21,286 bases of DNA from HGM12669 sp048527645 (GTDB lineage Bacteria > Bacillota > Clostridia > Oscillospirales > CAG-272), in NCBI GenBank assembly GCA_048527645.1, contig DBGFNI010000166.1, forward strand, positions 1-21,286, given 5' to 3'. Positions 6,842 through 15,923 of this stretch are shown piece after piece (position 1 is the first letter of the stretch; the number at the start of each line of letters is the position of its first letter). The position numbers and the translations under genes are program-made. The notes beneath the pieces are model-generated. The model was not told the DNA's origin. It ran no database searches and saw only the letters and a list, made by a program, of their open reading frames with translations.

Positions 6842-8374
6842 TCACGCATTTATCTTTTCAAAAAACGGAAGTGTATCCAGCGATGCCTGCACGCGCCGCT
6901 TGCCCGGCCCTGAAAAGACCTTGCCGTCGCTGCCCTTCCACGTTCCGGCGGGAAAGACGACGTCGCGCTCCCGCTTTCCTTTTTCCAGTACAGGCGCAAC
7001 AAGCAGCGTATCGCCGACCATGAACTGATCGGTGACGCACTCCATGCCCTCACCCGGAAAAACGTATTCCATATACCGAATGATCGGCTCGCCGGTTGTT
7101 CCCGCCTCGCATGCCAGCTCGTATATCTGCTCTGCCCAGCGCTCGTGAATTTTCCCCGCGTCGATGCAGCGCTGTGCGTTTTCCGGTGAGAGAATACGCC
7201 AGGGCGCGGCAGAATACTGCATCATCGGCATCAGCGCGGCACACTGCGCGTATCGGACGAAAAGCTCCTCATCCACCGTTTCATTCCCGGTTTTAAAATC
7301 TTCATAGTCGCCACCGCCGATCATATCGGGACAGCCGAACGGATAACCGAGGATGGACTGCGTCAGAGCACTCGGCACCAGCAAATCGACGCCGCCCTCC
7401 CAGCGGTGCCGCTTGTCGCTCAAACGCTGCACCAGCGGCAGTCCCTGCGCGCCGAAGCAAGCGCGGAATTCGTTATAAGCATAATTGCTGCCGAGTTTGG
7501 CCCACAGTGTGCACTGCCCCTGCAGCGGAACGGATTGATCAAAGAAGACATCCTCCGCTTTGCAGAATTTCACATCCCCCGCATCAAATTTGAAGCCGTC
7601 AATATGATATGCTTCCATCAACCGGTCAAGCTGTGCGCGCATCCACGCCACCGCCTCGGGGTTTGTCAGATCCAGCACCGCGCTGTTTCCGTTCCACCAG
7701 CGGCGTATGTTGGCTTTTCCGTTGCTGCCTTTCAGCAGGCAGCCTCTTTGCTCCAGATAGCGGAACTCGACGCTGTCCGGCGAGATAAAGGGACATACCC
7801 ACAGCATCACGGAAAAGCCCATTTCGTGCAGCTTGTCAACCATGCCGCGCGGATCCGGGAAGGTTTGGTGATCGAATTCCCATTTTCCGTAATAATAGTC
7901 CCAGTTGTCATCGATCATCAGGATACCGGGTGGCAGCCCGTTGTCCAGAATTCCCTGCGCATAGCGCAGAACATCCGCCTGGTTCTGATGATAATTCAGT
8001 TCAATCCAGGTGTTATACTGCGGCTGCGTGAAAAATTCCTTCGGCGGAACCTTTCCGTCGGCGGGAAAGTGACGCTTTGCCGCCGCGCAAAAGGCGCCGC
8101 GCAGATTCTCATATCCTTCATATAGGCGCGGCTCGCCGGCGCACTGATCCGCAATGATTTCTCCGTTTTTCACATGGAGGTCAAAGGCGCGCTCACAGTA
8201 AATATACCTACCCTTGGAGGATAAGAGAAACGGCGCCTCCTGATTGGTCGAATAATTCTCCGTACTTTGATAGCAGTCATAGTCAGAGCCGGCGTGCAGC
8301 GGATAATGCGTGCAGTCCTCGACGCGGAAGCCGTACCAATATTCATTTTCCAAAATTTTTACGTTCAGATTCAT
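6842..8374 (-). CDS. Glycoside hydrolase family 31 enzyme (alpha-glycosidase)
   Basis: This 510-residue protein is shorter than classical GH31 alpha-glucosidases. No signal peptide is visible, so it should be cytoplasmic. After an N-terminal beta domain, the barrel begins near PQYNTWIEL (118-126), with ILMIDDNWDYYYGKWEF (151-167), MLWVCPFISP (190-199), VLDLTNPEAV (233-242) and YHIDGFKFDAGD (256-267); Asp264 is the expected nucleophile. The acid/base is probably Asp320 in QRLSDKRHRW, a less usual context. GH31 includes alpha-glucosidases, alpha-xylosidases, alpha-galactosidases (the MYORG-like group has a similar barrel) and sulfoquinovosidases; I cannot tell which. The ATG overlaps the addA stop by one base (TAATG), so it is translated with the addBA message. 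It is probably transferred or fused by operon shuffling; no role with AddAB is known. Confidence 0.85.
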   Translation of the reverse strand: MNLNVKILENEYWYGFRVEDCTHYPLHAGSDYDCYQSTENYSTNQEAPFLLSSKGRYIYCERAFDLHVKNGEIIADQCAGEPRLYEGYENLRGAFCAAAKRHFPADGKVPPKEFFTQPQYNTWIELNYHQNQADVLRYAQGILDNGLPPGILMIDDNWDYYYGKWEFDHQTFPDPRGMVDKLHEMGFSVMLWVCPFISPDSVEFRYLEQRGCLLKGSNGKANIRRWWNGNSAVLDLTNPEAVAWMRAQLDRLMEAYHIDGFKFDAGDVKFCKAEDVFFDQSVPLQGQCTLWAKLGSNYAYNEFRACFGAQGLPLVQRLSDKRHRWEGGVDLLVPSALTQSILGYPFGCPDMIGGGDYEDFKTGNETVDEELFVRYAQCAALMPMMQYSAAPWRILSPENAQRCIDAGKIHERWAEQIYELACEAGTTGEPIIRYMEYVFPGEGMECVTDQFMVGDTLLVAPVLEKGKRERDVVFPAGTWKGSDGKVFSGPGKRRVQASLDTLPFFEKINA

Positions 8375-11300
8375 TAGCGTTTCCTTTCCGGATCCTTTGG
8401 CAACAAAGGCACCTCGATTGTATCTCCCAGTGCGAACGAATAGATTTGTAGGGATCGCACCGGCTTTTTGGTCATGGATTCACAGGCGAATTGATAGTAT
8501 TGCAGTTGTCTTGTGTGTCGTTGAAGCAGGGTTTGGATCACATCGTTTTTGTTTTCAAGCTGTTGGGCGGAAAAATCATCGGTTTTATAGTCCAGAATCA
8601 CAATGCCGTCCGCTTCTTCCCAAAAACAGTCGATGACTCCCTGCACCAATACGCTTTCCTCAGTAAGCGCTTGCTGAAGGGCGCTGTCCTGTGCCAGCAT
8701 TTTCGCCGGGAAACGGCAGGTGAACCGCTTTTCGCGCCAAAGGCGCTTGGCTGCCTTCATCTGTGAAAACACAGCGCTGTGCACAAACGCATCGATCCAG
8801 TCACGGCGAATGCGCTGTGCGTCCGTCGCAGAGAGAAAACGGTCCTTTTTCAGGCGTTCGATTTCGCATTCCACCCCGCTGTGCGCAAGCTGACGATAAT
8901 CGCAAAACTGCATGAAAACATGCGTTGCAGTACCGCGCAGCGCACCGCTCTGCGCACGCTGCGGCTCCATAAACAGCGGGAGGGGGACGGCCTTTTCCGT
9001 TGTGTATGTGCCGCCCGTGGGCGCCGCGTCGACGCAAAGCGCGATGGGCTGTGCTGCATCGTCCAGCACGCCGGGATACAGCTTGGAGACTGCAATCTTG
9101 GAGGGGATCGCCGCTGTGTGCTGATACGGGTAGACGTAGTCCATTCGTTCCTGCAAAAGGCGGAAAATCTCCTCCGTGTCCGGCGCCCTCTCTGTCGGCT
9201 CCTCTGCCGTGTGCAGCGCGTCTTGTGCCTGTGTCTGCATCGGCTGCTTGGTCTCGTCGGCGGTATGCAAGGTCAGCTCATAATAGGGAGATTGCGAATC
9301 CATGGCCGCCTGCAGAATCATTTGGAGAGAGGTGGCGCAATTCCAGAATACATATGGGCTGTCCCCGTTGAACGCCATTTTTTTCAGGGTCTGCTGCGGA
9401 TTTGCCATCTCCCCGGTGATGTACAGACGCTCCTTTGCGCGCGTCATCGCTACATACAGAACGCGCAGCTCTTCTTCAATGCTCTCCCGGCGCAGTGTTT
9501 CCGCCATGTTTTCATAGATCGGAGTCTTGATGCGGATGCAGCCGCTGGGATCAATGTATTTCGCGGTTACGCCGAGTTTTTCCTCGATCAGAAAATACCC
9601 CTTTTTGTCCTGATCGTTAAATTGCTTCCCCGTATTGGACAAAAAGCATACCGGAAATTCCAGTCCCTTTGATTTATGCACGGTGATAATTTGCACGGCG
9701 TCCGGCGTGCCGTTGGACAAATTGGCGCGCTGCAGGGTGGTTTTGCTGTCGATGATATCCGTAATGTATGTAATAAACTGATATAAGCCCTGGAACGAAC
9801 CGTGTTCAAAATGGCGTGCGTATTCATAAAACATCATCAGATTCGCCCGCATCTGCCCCGGATCGGCATAACCGCTGTTTCCCACTGCTTTGCCCTGTTC
9901 ATATGCCATGCCCAACAGCCCGGTGTCGCAATACAGCTGCCAGAGCAGCTGATCGACCGGTAGCTCTGAGGCAAGCGCGCGGTACTGCGCAAGCTTGTTT
10001 AAAAAGCGTTCTCCCTTAGGAAAGGGATTGGCGGCTGTATAAGCCTCCAGCGCGTCAAAGAGCGTGATTTCTTCCGGATGCTGCTGGCGCACGGCAATCA
10101 GCTCATCCAAAGAAAAATCATAAAGCGGGCTTTTCAGCACGGCAGCCAGATAAATATCCTTCAGTGGGTTGTTGATGACATGCAGCAGCGAGAGCACCAG
10201 CAGCACCTCCGGATTTTCAAAAAAGTCCGGGGCGGCTTGATTGACTGACGCAATGCCGTAGCGCTGCAAGGCTTCTTCATAGACTTGCGCCGCGGCTTTG
10301 TTGGAGCGCATCAAAATGGCAATGTCTTTCTTTTGCAGGGGCGTGCCGTCTCCCTTTTTTCCGTCTTTCAGCAGGTGCGCGATTTCCCGCGCGGTCCATT
10401 CCGCTTCGGATAGAGAGACCTCCGATGCAGCGTCCTCTTCTTTGATTTCTTCGGATGCCGCGTCGGTTTTTACGGGCTTATCAAAGATATGAATCTGCAC
10501 TTTTGTCTGCATATCCTCTCTGCTGCCGCGCTTTGCATGGATCAGGCGATCCTGCTGCTGATAAGGCGTTGCGTCGGAGATATGAAACAAAAACTCAAAC
10601 AAATCGTTGGTAAAGCCGATGATGTGTTCGTTGCACCGAAAGTTTTCAGACAAAAAGATTGCCGCCGTCGGCGCACCGTCTTCCAGCTCATACTGCCGGC
10701 GGTAAGCGCGGAACAGCTGCGGCGTCGAGCCGCGAAAGGAATAAATGCTTTGCTTGATATCGCCGACCATAAACAGATTGTCCGGCTTTGCAATGCAGGA
10801 AAAAATGCGATCCTGCAACGGGTTGATGTCCTGATACTCGTCAATATAGATCTCACGGTATTTGTCTCCGACGCGGCGTCCGAGATCCGTCGGCGCATCG
10901 GTCTTCGGGTCATAGAGCAGCCGGAGCGCCAAACGCTCCAGATCGGAAAAGCTCATAACGCCCTTTGTGCGCTTTTTGGCAAACAGACGTCTGTCATAGA
11001 TTTCCATCAAAGCGGCGATGTCCCGCATCAGGGCGCTCTGATCTGCTGCGATCATCTTTTCGGTATCAGCATCGATCGAAAAAATGCGCCGGAACGTGAC
11101 GTCCTTTCTTTTCTTATATTCCCGCCGCAATTTCTCCGCCCACTCCGTTTCCGCTGTCGGAATCGCCCCATTTGCCTTTCGCGCGCGAATCGGGCAGGGT
11201 TGCCGGAGCAGGCTGCCCGCAGTTTGTCGGTCATGGCGGGAAAAAGCATCGGAAAGCGCCTGCGCCTGCTCTGCGAAAAATGCCATCATCGGCGCATATG

Positions 11301-12075
11301 CGGCGTAATCCGGATTTTTTTCAATCAGTTCCTTTCCGTATTCAAAGCGGTCTGCAAAATAGCAATAGCGTTCTGCCTCCCATTGCATGCTCTGTTGGCC
11401 GATCTGCGTATCCCAAAAGGAGGTTCCCTTCGCCGCATACTCCTCCCACATCGCATGCTGCTGCTTGAGCCAGTCCACGCCGTTCGGCTGATTTTCCACC
11501 GTGTGGTATATGCTGAGAAAGGCGTCTGTCAGATCGTCTGTGCGTTTTCCGCTGTAAAAGCGGGCGCAAAACGCGTCAAAGTCTGCAAAGCGGTTCTTCA
11601 CGTCCGTTGTCACGTTCTCATAGCAATCCTCGATCAGCTCATCCATCACGGATTTTTCCAGCAGCTTCATTTCCGTTTCGTCGCCCATTCGCATATTTCC
11701 CGGCAGTCCCAAAGCTTGAAAATTGGACTGAATCAGGTTTTTACAAAAGCTGTGAATCGTGGAAATCTGCGCCGTGCCTAAAAGCCGCAGCTGTCTTTGC
11801 AGGGCTTCGCTGTTGGGCTGCAGAGACAGCCGCTCTTTGATCGCATTCCGAATCTTTAGCTTCAGATCCGCCGCAGACGCCTTGGTAAAGGTTACCACCA
11901 AAAGCTCCGTCACGCTGACCGGATCGGCGGGATCGGTGAGACGGCGGATGATGCGCTCTGTCAGCGTCGTCGTTTTGCCGGAACCGGCGGCAGCGGAAAC
12001 GAGAATTGAGCAGTTCCGCTTTTCAATCGCTTCCTGCTGCGCAGCAGTCCATTGTTTTGTGTTGGAATCTGTCAC
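8374..12075 (-). CDS. addA: ATP-dependent helicase/nuclease subunit A
   Basis: The 1,233 residues match the usual AddA length (about 1,230). AddA is the 3'-5' helicase plus nuclease subunit of AddAB, which resects double-strand breaks to the Chi-like site and loads RecA, as RecBCD does. Visible UvrD-type motifs are AAAGSGKTTTLTE (Walker A, 28-40), YIDEYQDINPLQDRI (motif II), MVGDIKQSIYSFRG (III), TVHKSKGLEFP (V) and LYVAMTRAKERLYITG (VI). The C-terminus has the RecB-family nuclease residues in GVIDCFW and VILDYKTDDF. The start is GTG 12075, with GGAGG about 10 bases before it and just 3 bases after the addB stop, the normal addB-addA order. The 1-nt overlap with the GH31 gene shows a longer message. 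Confidence 0.97.
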   Translation of the reverse strand: MTDSNTKQWTAAQQEAIEKRNCSILVSAAAGSGKTTTLTERIIRRLTDPADPVSVTELLVVTFTKASAADLKLKIRNAIKERLSLQPNSEALQRQLRLLGTAQISTIHSFCKNLIQSNFQALGLPGNMRMGDETEMKLLEKSVMDELIEDCYENVTTDVKNRFADFDAFCARFYSGKRTDDLTDAFLSIYHTVENQPNGVDWLKQQHAMWEEYAAKGTSFWDTQIGQQSMQWEAERYCYFADRFEYGKELIEKNPDYAAYAPMMAFFAEQAQALSDAFSRHDRQTAGSLLRQPCPIRARKANGAIPTAETEWAEKLRREYKKRKDVTFRRIFSIDADTEKMIAADQSALMRDIAALMEIYDRRLFAKKRTKGVMSFSDLERLALRLLYDPKTDAPTDLGRRVGDKYREIYIDEYQDINPLQDRIFSCIAKPDNLFMVGDIKQSIYSFRGSTPQLFRAYRRQYELEDGAPTAAIFLSENFRCNEHIIGFTNDLFEFLFHISDATPYQQQDRLIHAKRGSREDMQTKVQIHIFDKPVKTDAASEEIKEEDAASEVSLSEAEWTAREIAHLLKDGKKGDGTPLQKKDIAILMRSNKAAAQVYEEALQRYGIASVNQAAPDFFENPEVLLVLSLLHVINNPLKDIYLAAVLKSPLYDFSLDELIAVRQQHPEEITLFDALEAYTAANPFPKGERFLNKLAQYRALASELPVDQLLWQLYCDTGLLGMAYEQGKAVGNSGYADPGQMRANLMMFYEYARHFEHGSFQGLYQFITYITDIIDSKTTLQRANLSNGTPDAVQIITVHKSKGLEFPVCFLSNTGKQFNDQDKKGYFLIEEKLGVTAKYIDPSGCIRIKTPIYENMAETLRRESIEEELRVLYVAMTRAKERLYITGEMANPQQTLKKMAFNGDSPYVFWNCATSLQMILQAAMDSQSPYYELTLHTADETKQPMQTQAQDALHTAEEPTERAPDTEEIFRLLQERMDYVYPYQHTAAIPSKIAVSKLYPGVLDDAAQPIALCVDAAPTGGTYTTEKAVPLPLFMEPQRAQSGALRGTATHVFMQFCDYRQLAHSGVECEIERLKKDRFLSATDAQRIRRDWIDAFVHSAVFSQMKAAKRLWREKRFTCRFPAKMLAQDSALQQALTEESVLVQGVIDCFWEEADGIVILDYKTDDFSAQQLENKNDVIQTLLQRHTRQLQYYQFACESMTKKPVRSLQIYSFALGDTIEVPLLPKDPERKR

Positions 12076-12078
12076 GTC

Positions 12079-15000
12079 TCATCCCTCCTCCGTCTGTCCT
12101 GTCCGGCGGCAGACCGGCTTGTATGAACACCATTGACACGGAATGCTTTTCCCTGTCCTGTCGCACAGGGGGATAGCATCCGCACTGCCGCCGCGCAGCA
12201 GCCCTGTGATCTCAGTTACGGTTTTTTCCAGCTGCTGCTTTAGCTCTCCCATCGACTCCAATGAAGCGAGCGGCGCTGTATAGCGCATGTCGTAGGTTCC
12301 GTCATTTTTCAGCGTGACGGGAATATATTTGCCGCTTAAATCCTTTTCCATGGCGGCAAGCACTTCCCGATCGTCAAGCAGATAGCCGCTTCGCTTAAAG
12401 CTTTTTTCAATCAGTTTTCGGATTTGCTCATCGCTTTGGCCAAAGTCGGCGGCGACATCCGGCGCTTTTGCGCTCACATACAACACGCCCGCCGGTACAA
12501 CCTCAGAGTCGAAATGCTTTTCCCCGTTCGCCCAGAGGGAAAACAGGTAAATCAGCATCTGCATGTTCAGCCCCTGCCGCACCTGCTCCAGATCAAATTT
12601 TTTCGTTCCGGTTTTGTAATCAATGACGCGAAGATAAGTTTTTCCGCGGTTTTTCCAGATGTCAACACGGTCGATTCTGCCGGACAAAACCACTTCGTTC
12701 CCTGCGTCATCCGTGATGCAAAGGCCGGGAACCGCGGCGGTATTCTCTTCTCCCACCGACAGTTCAAAGGCTGCCGGGGCAAAGGCGCTCTGTTCAAATT
12801 CCGCAATCAGATTACGGATCAGAAGCCGCGTGGTGCGCTTCATCCTCGCAAAGAGCGCACGCAGCCGACGCGAATGCAAAATTGCCGCGTCGCTGCCGCT
12901 GACCTTAAGTAGATAATCCTCGATATACCGATCTACCATGGCGTCAATCTGCTCATCGGTAAAATCCGGCTTCTCCGTCGCCGCATAGGCTCGGACAAAT
13001 CGCTCCATCACAAAATGGATGAAATTTCCCGTGTCGGCAGCGCCGAAGGAAACCTTCTCACTGGAATCGAGCTTTAGGATGTAATCGCAGAAATAGGCAA
13101 AACGGCACTGCACATATCGCTCCAGCCGGGAGGGAGACATCTGCATATGTCTGCCAAGCAGCGTCTGCATCAAATCAGGATGGACCTGCTGTGAGGAGGT
13201 GGAAAGAGACTGTGCCGATTCCAGCGCCAACAGTCGGTCAAACGCCGCAACCCCCGCGTCACGGTAATAGCGCATCATCGCCTGCCCGATCGCCGTGCCC
13301 TGAAAACGCCCGTATTGCTCCGCTGCCGCCTCTTTGCCCCAAAGCACCGACTCATACGGCAGTGACGCGGAATAGATGACCGAAGCGCCGGAAAGCCTTT
13401 CCACGCGGGAAAAGGCGAAGGATGTGAGATATTCCCCGCCGGACAGATCGGAGGAGTAGGCGCTGACGGTCACGCTCTTTGCCGCACAGCCGATGGCGTA
13501 ATAAAAATAAAACGATTCGTCTGCGTTGCACGATTCCGTATCCGGTGAGAGCGCAATCTGATATTGCTTGAGCACCTCTTTTTCCGAATCGGAGAAAAAC
13601 GGGTTTTCTGACGAATTCATGGGGAAAGAGCCCTCTGTTACGCCGATCAGATACATATGTACGCAGTTTTCCGGTCGGAGCAAGGCGGCGTCGCCAAAGG
13701 TAACGCAGTCCACCCCGGCGGGAATCGTTCCGATATCCGTATCGGATACCAGCATATCCAACAGATACAGATATTGCTCTGCCGTCAGCTTTTCCTCTCC
13801 GCACAGCTCTGTCAACTCGTCGCACAAAGCACAAAATGTATCCCACAGCTGCGCGGTCAGATCGCGCTGTCGCAGATAACCGAGCTTTTCATACAGCGAC
13901 GCTTTTTCCCGCAGCTTGTGCGGCACCCGCAGCTCTGCGAGCAAATTCACAAGCAATTCGGTAAACGCCGCGGCGCTCATCCCGGCGGATGCGGCTCCAA
14001 CCGTTTCAATAAACGGGAAAATGCTTTCGCGCAGCTTTTGCTTCGCCGTGTTGACAATTTGCAGGCGTTTGGCGGCGCGTTCCGAGGTTTGCGGCACAAA
14101 TCCATCCGGATTCATGTACCAGTCCTCTTCTTCCCAAAACCGTTTGCCGCTTAACTTCCACATCTCGGCATAGTTTTCAAAGCATGCGCGCTCCTGATCC
14201 GTCAGGGGCAAATAATCGGTTTTGATCAGTGAGATCACGTCGTCACGTCTGCTGTTGTAGATACAGCAGCGCAGCAATGAGTATACAAAACGAAACAGCG
14301 ATTTTTCACTCAGTACATCTCTGGCAGAAAAATAAAACGGAATCCCGTATTTTGCAAACGCGCTGTCCAATATCCCGCGATAGCGCTCGATATCCCGGGA
14401 TACCACGGTGATATCCCGGTAGCGGCACCCCTCCTGCACGCGGCGCAAAATATCCCGACAGATAAAATCGGCTTCATCATGCACCGTTGGGTGCATAAAC
14501 AGGCGGATCGCATCCTGTGCCGCATCGGAAGATGCCGGTGCGCAGACCGCGCTGTCAGCGCGCAAATCCCATAACTTGCTTTTTAACGCGATCAGATTGG
14601 CTTCGGAACACCGCCGCTGTTCTGTCAGCACAACAGATTCCCATTCTCTGCCGTTTCTGCGTAGAATACGCGTCACGTTGCGGTGCGTCTGTATCATGCG
14701 GGAAAACATCCAGGCAAGCTCCTGTTCCTGCGGCAGACAGGAAAAAGAAACGGTCAGCTGCTTTGCCTGGGCGGCAATGTGCTCTAAAATCAGATACTGC
14801 ACCGGCGTAAAGCCGTGATATCCGTCGAGGTATACATGCATTCCGCGGAAAAAATCCGCGCCGTCCAAAAGCTCTGCGGCCAGCTGCAAATCCTCGCTTG
14901 CATCGTAAAAATCGCCGTCCAGCTGAGCGTCATAAGCCGCGTAAATCAGGGAAAAATCCGTGGTTTTATCAGCGAGATGACGGTGCGCATGGGAGGGGTC

Positions 15001-15438
15001 GGCACGCATTGTTTCGCTCGCGTGCTGCAGCTGCGCCGGGGTGATGCAATAGGTGCGAAATTCGTCAATCATGCCGATCAGTCCGTCCAACGTTCCTTTG
15101 TCACAGGCGTCTATTTTTTGGTAAGTACTGAGATTTTGCGCGACGCTTTGCAGCGCACGCGACATGACAATTCGCTTTCCGCCGTGCGTCAGAGGGCGGC
15201 GATTCAGACCGCCGTACGTGCGAAAGATGAGATTTGCAAGGCGGTTGAAATTGAGAATCTCCAGATCCACAGTCGGTACATCGGAAAGAGCCGAGGTGAT
15301 TCGTAGCTCGGTATTCATCGAGTCCTGTTCCGGGATCAGAAGCATCACACGCTCTCCGAGCAGAAGGTCTGCCCGGATTTGCGCAGTGATTTCATAGGAT
15401 TTTCCGCTGCCGCTGTGACCTAAATATAATCTGTCCAC
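12079..15438 (-). CDS. addB: ATP-dependent helicase/nuclease subunit B
   Basis: From GTG 15438 this is 1,119 residues, close to the family size (about 1,100-1,170). AddB is the inactivated-helicase, Chi-scanning and nuclease partner of AddA. It starts VDRLYLGHSGSGKS, with Walker A at residues 7-14. Near the C-terminus are the nuclease motif (LSGRIDRVDIW, then VIDYKTGTKKFD) and the four cysteines of the iron-sulfur clasp: one in YVQCRFAYFC and three at 1101, 1104 and 1110 (CQWCSYKPVC). I chose GTG because AGGAG lies 7 bases before it. The frame is open 100 codons further upstream, but that part reads as low-complexity antisense to spoVAE and its start has no ribosome site. addB is the first gene of the addB-addA-GH31 unit. 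Confidence 0.96.
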   Translation of the reverse strand: MDRLYLGHSGSGKSYEITAQIRADLLLGERVMLLIPEQDSMNTELRITSALSDVPTVDLEILNFNRLANLIFRTYGGLNRRPLTHGGKRIVMSRALQSVAQNLSTYQKIDACDKGTLDGLIGMIDEFRTYCITPAQLQHASETMRADPSHAHRHLADKTTDFSLIYAAYDAQLDGDFYDASEDLQLAAELLDGADFFRGMHVYLDGYHGFTPVQYLILEHIAAQAKQLTVSFSCLPQEQELAWMFSRMIQTHRNVTRILRRNGREWESVVLTEQRRCSEANLIALKSKLWDLRADSAVCAPASSDAAQDAIRLFMHPTVHDEADFICRDILRRVQEGCRYRDITVVSRDIERYRGILDSAFAKYGIPFYFSARDVLSEKSLFRFVYSLLRCCIYNSRRDDVISLIKTDYLPLTDQERACFENYAEMWKLSGKRFWEEEDWYMNPDGFVPQTSERAAKRLQIVNTAKQKLRESIFPFIETVGAASAGMSAAAFTELLVNLLAELRVPHKLREKASLYEKLGYLRQRDLTAQLWDTFCALCDELTELCGEEKLTAEQYLYLLDMLVSDTDIGTIPAGVDCVTFGDAALLRPENCVHMYLIGVTEGSFPMNSSENPFFSDSEKEVLKQYQIALSPDTESCNADESFYFYYAIGCAAKSVTVSAYSSDLSGGEYLTSFAFSRVERLSGASVIYSASLPYESVLWGKEAAAEQYGRFQGTAIGQAMMRYYRDAGVAAFDRLLALESAQSLSTSSQQVHPDLMQTLLGRHMQMSPSRLERYVQCRFAYFCDYILKLDSSEKVSFGAADTGNFIHFVMERFVRAYAATEKPDFTDEQIDAMVDRYIEDYLLKVSGSDAAILHSRRLRALFARMKRTTRLLIRNLIAEFEQSAFAPAAFELSVGEENTAAVPGLCITDDAGNEVVLSGRIDRVDIWKNRGKTYLRVIDYKTGTKKFDLEQVRQGLNMQMLIYLFSLWANGEKHFDSEVVPAGVLYVSAKAPDVAADFGQSDEQIRKLIEKSFKRSGYLLDDREVLAAMEKDLSGKYIPVTLKNDGTYDMRYTAPLASLESMGELKQQLEKTVTEITGLLRGGSADAIPLCDRTGKSIPCQWCSYKPVCRRTGQTEEG

Positions 15439-15455
15439 AAGTTTTCTCCTGCAAG

Positions 15456-15475
15456 CTGTATTTTCATCAATACAG
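15456..15475. repeat. 7-6-7 inverted repeat in the addB leader
   Basis: CTGTATT-TTCATC-AATACAG is a perfect palindrome overlapping the last bases of the candidate -10 box and lying upstream of the addB ribosome site. It might be an operator or a small mRNA hairpin. It resembles neither the Bacillus LexA box nor the spacing of the E. coli one. Confidence 0.45.
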
Positions 15476-15502
15476 TTTACCATATTTTCAGCGGAAAGTA
15501 AA
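15474..15502 (-). promoter_or_regulatory. Candidate sigma-A promoter of addB-addA-GH31
   Basis: On the - strand TTTACT (15497-15502) and TAAACT (15474-15479) are 17 bp apart, each 4 of 6 to consensus. It is the best candidate in the short gap between spoVAE and addB. Confidence 0.35.
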
Positions 15503-15509
15503 GAGCGCC

Positions 15510-15540
15510 GGCAGGATTTGAGGCGTTTTTCAAACCCGCC
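15510..15540 (-). terminator. Probable terminator of spoVAD-spoVAE
   Basis: An imperfect stem with one bulge and one G-U pair (15510-15521 with 15530-15540) lies 8 bases after the spoVAE stop. The T-run is weak, so some readthrough into addB is possible. Confidence 0.45.
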
Positions 15541-15548
15541 CCAGCACA

Positions 15549-15923
15549 TTATTTTTTTCGTTTTCCCGGAAAAAGCAGCGCCATCAGACAGCCCATCACG
15601 ATTGCCGTCGTGATGCCCCCTGCCGTTCCCTGCAAGCCGCCGGTGATGATGCCCACCGCACCCATCTCTCCGATCGCCTTTTGCACGCCCTTTGCCAGGC
15701 TGAAGCCGAATCCGGTCAGGGGCACTGTCGCACCGCATCCGGCAAATTTCACGAGCGGCTCATAAACGCCGATCGCCGTCAGAACCACACCGCTGACGAC
15801 ATATAAAACAAGAATGCGCGCCGGAGTCAACTTGGTCAGATCAATCAGCAGCTGTGCAATCACGCACAGCGCGCCGCCGACAACAAAGCACCAAACCCAC
15901 GGCATCACGGCTGACATGCTCAT
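15549..15923 (-). CDS. spoVAE: Stage V sporulation protein AE (SpoVAEb type), membrane protein
   Basis: This 124-residue, very hydrophobic protein has about four membrane segments with the SpoVAC/AE pattern: VGGALCVIAQLLIDLTKLTP, then GVYEPLVKFAGCGATVPLTGFG and a C-terminal GGITTAIVMGCLMALLF. It is a part of the inner-membrane complex that moves dipicolinic acid into the forespore and releases it at germination. ATG 15923 is chosen because its ATGA overlaps the spoVAD stop by 4 bases and a GGAG lies 10 bases upstream; an extended frame upstream runs into spoVAD. It ends in KRKK. It is cotranscribed with spoVAD. Confidence 0.93.
   Translation of the reverse strand: MSMSAVMPWVWCFVVGGALCVIAQLLIDLTKLTPARILVLYVVSGVVLTAIGVYEPLVKFAGCGATVPLTGFGFSLAKGVQKAIGEMGAVGIITGGLQGTAGGITTAIVMGCLMALLFPGKRKK

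Noticed and set aside
10489..11781. 430-codon + strand open frame
   Set aside because: It is antisense to addA, whose motifs are unmistakable. The composition is Cys/Arg/His-rich and has no known domain.
15456..15475. LexA/SOS box
   Set aside because: CTGT...ACAG is present but the spacing is 4 bases too long for the E. coli type and it does not match the Bacillus GAAC-N4-GTTC type.
15439..15738. 100-codon N-terminal extension of AddB
   Set aside because: AddB begins with the conserved YLGHSGSGKS segment; the extension is low-complexity, overlaps spoVAE and lacks a ribosome site, while GTG 15438 has AGGAG 7 bases before it.
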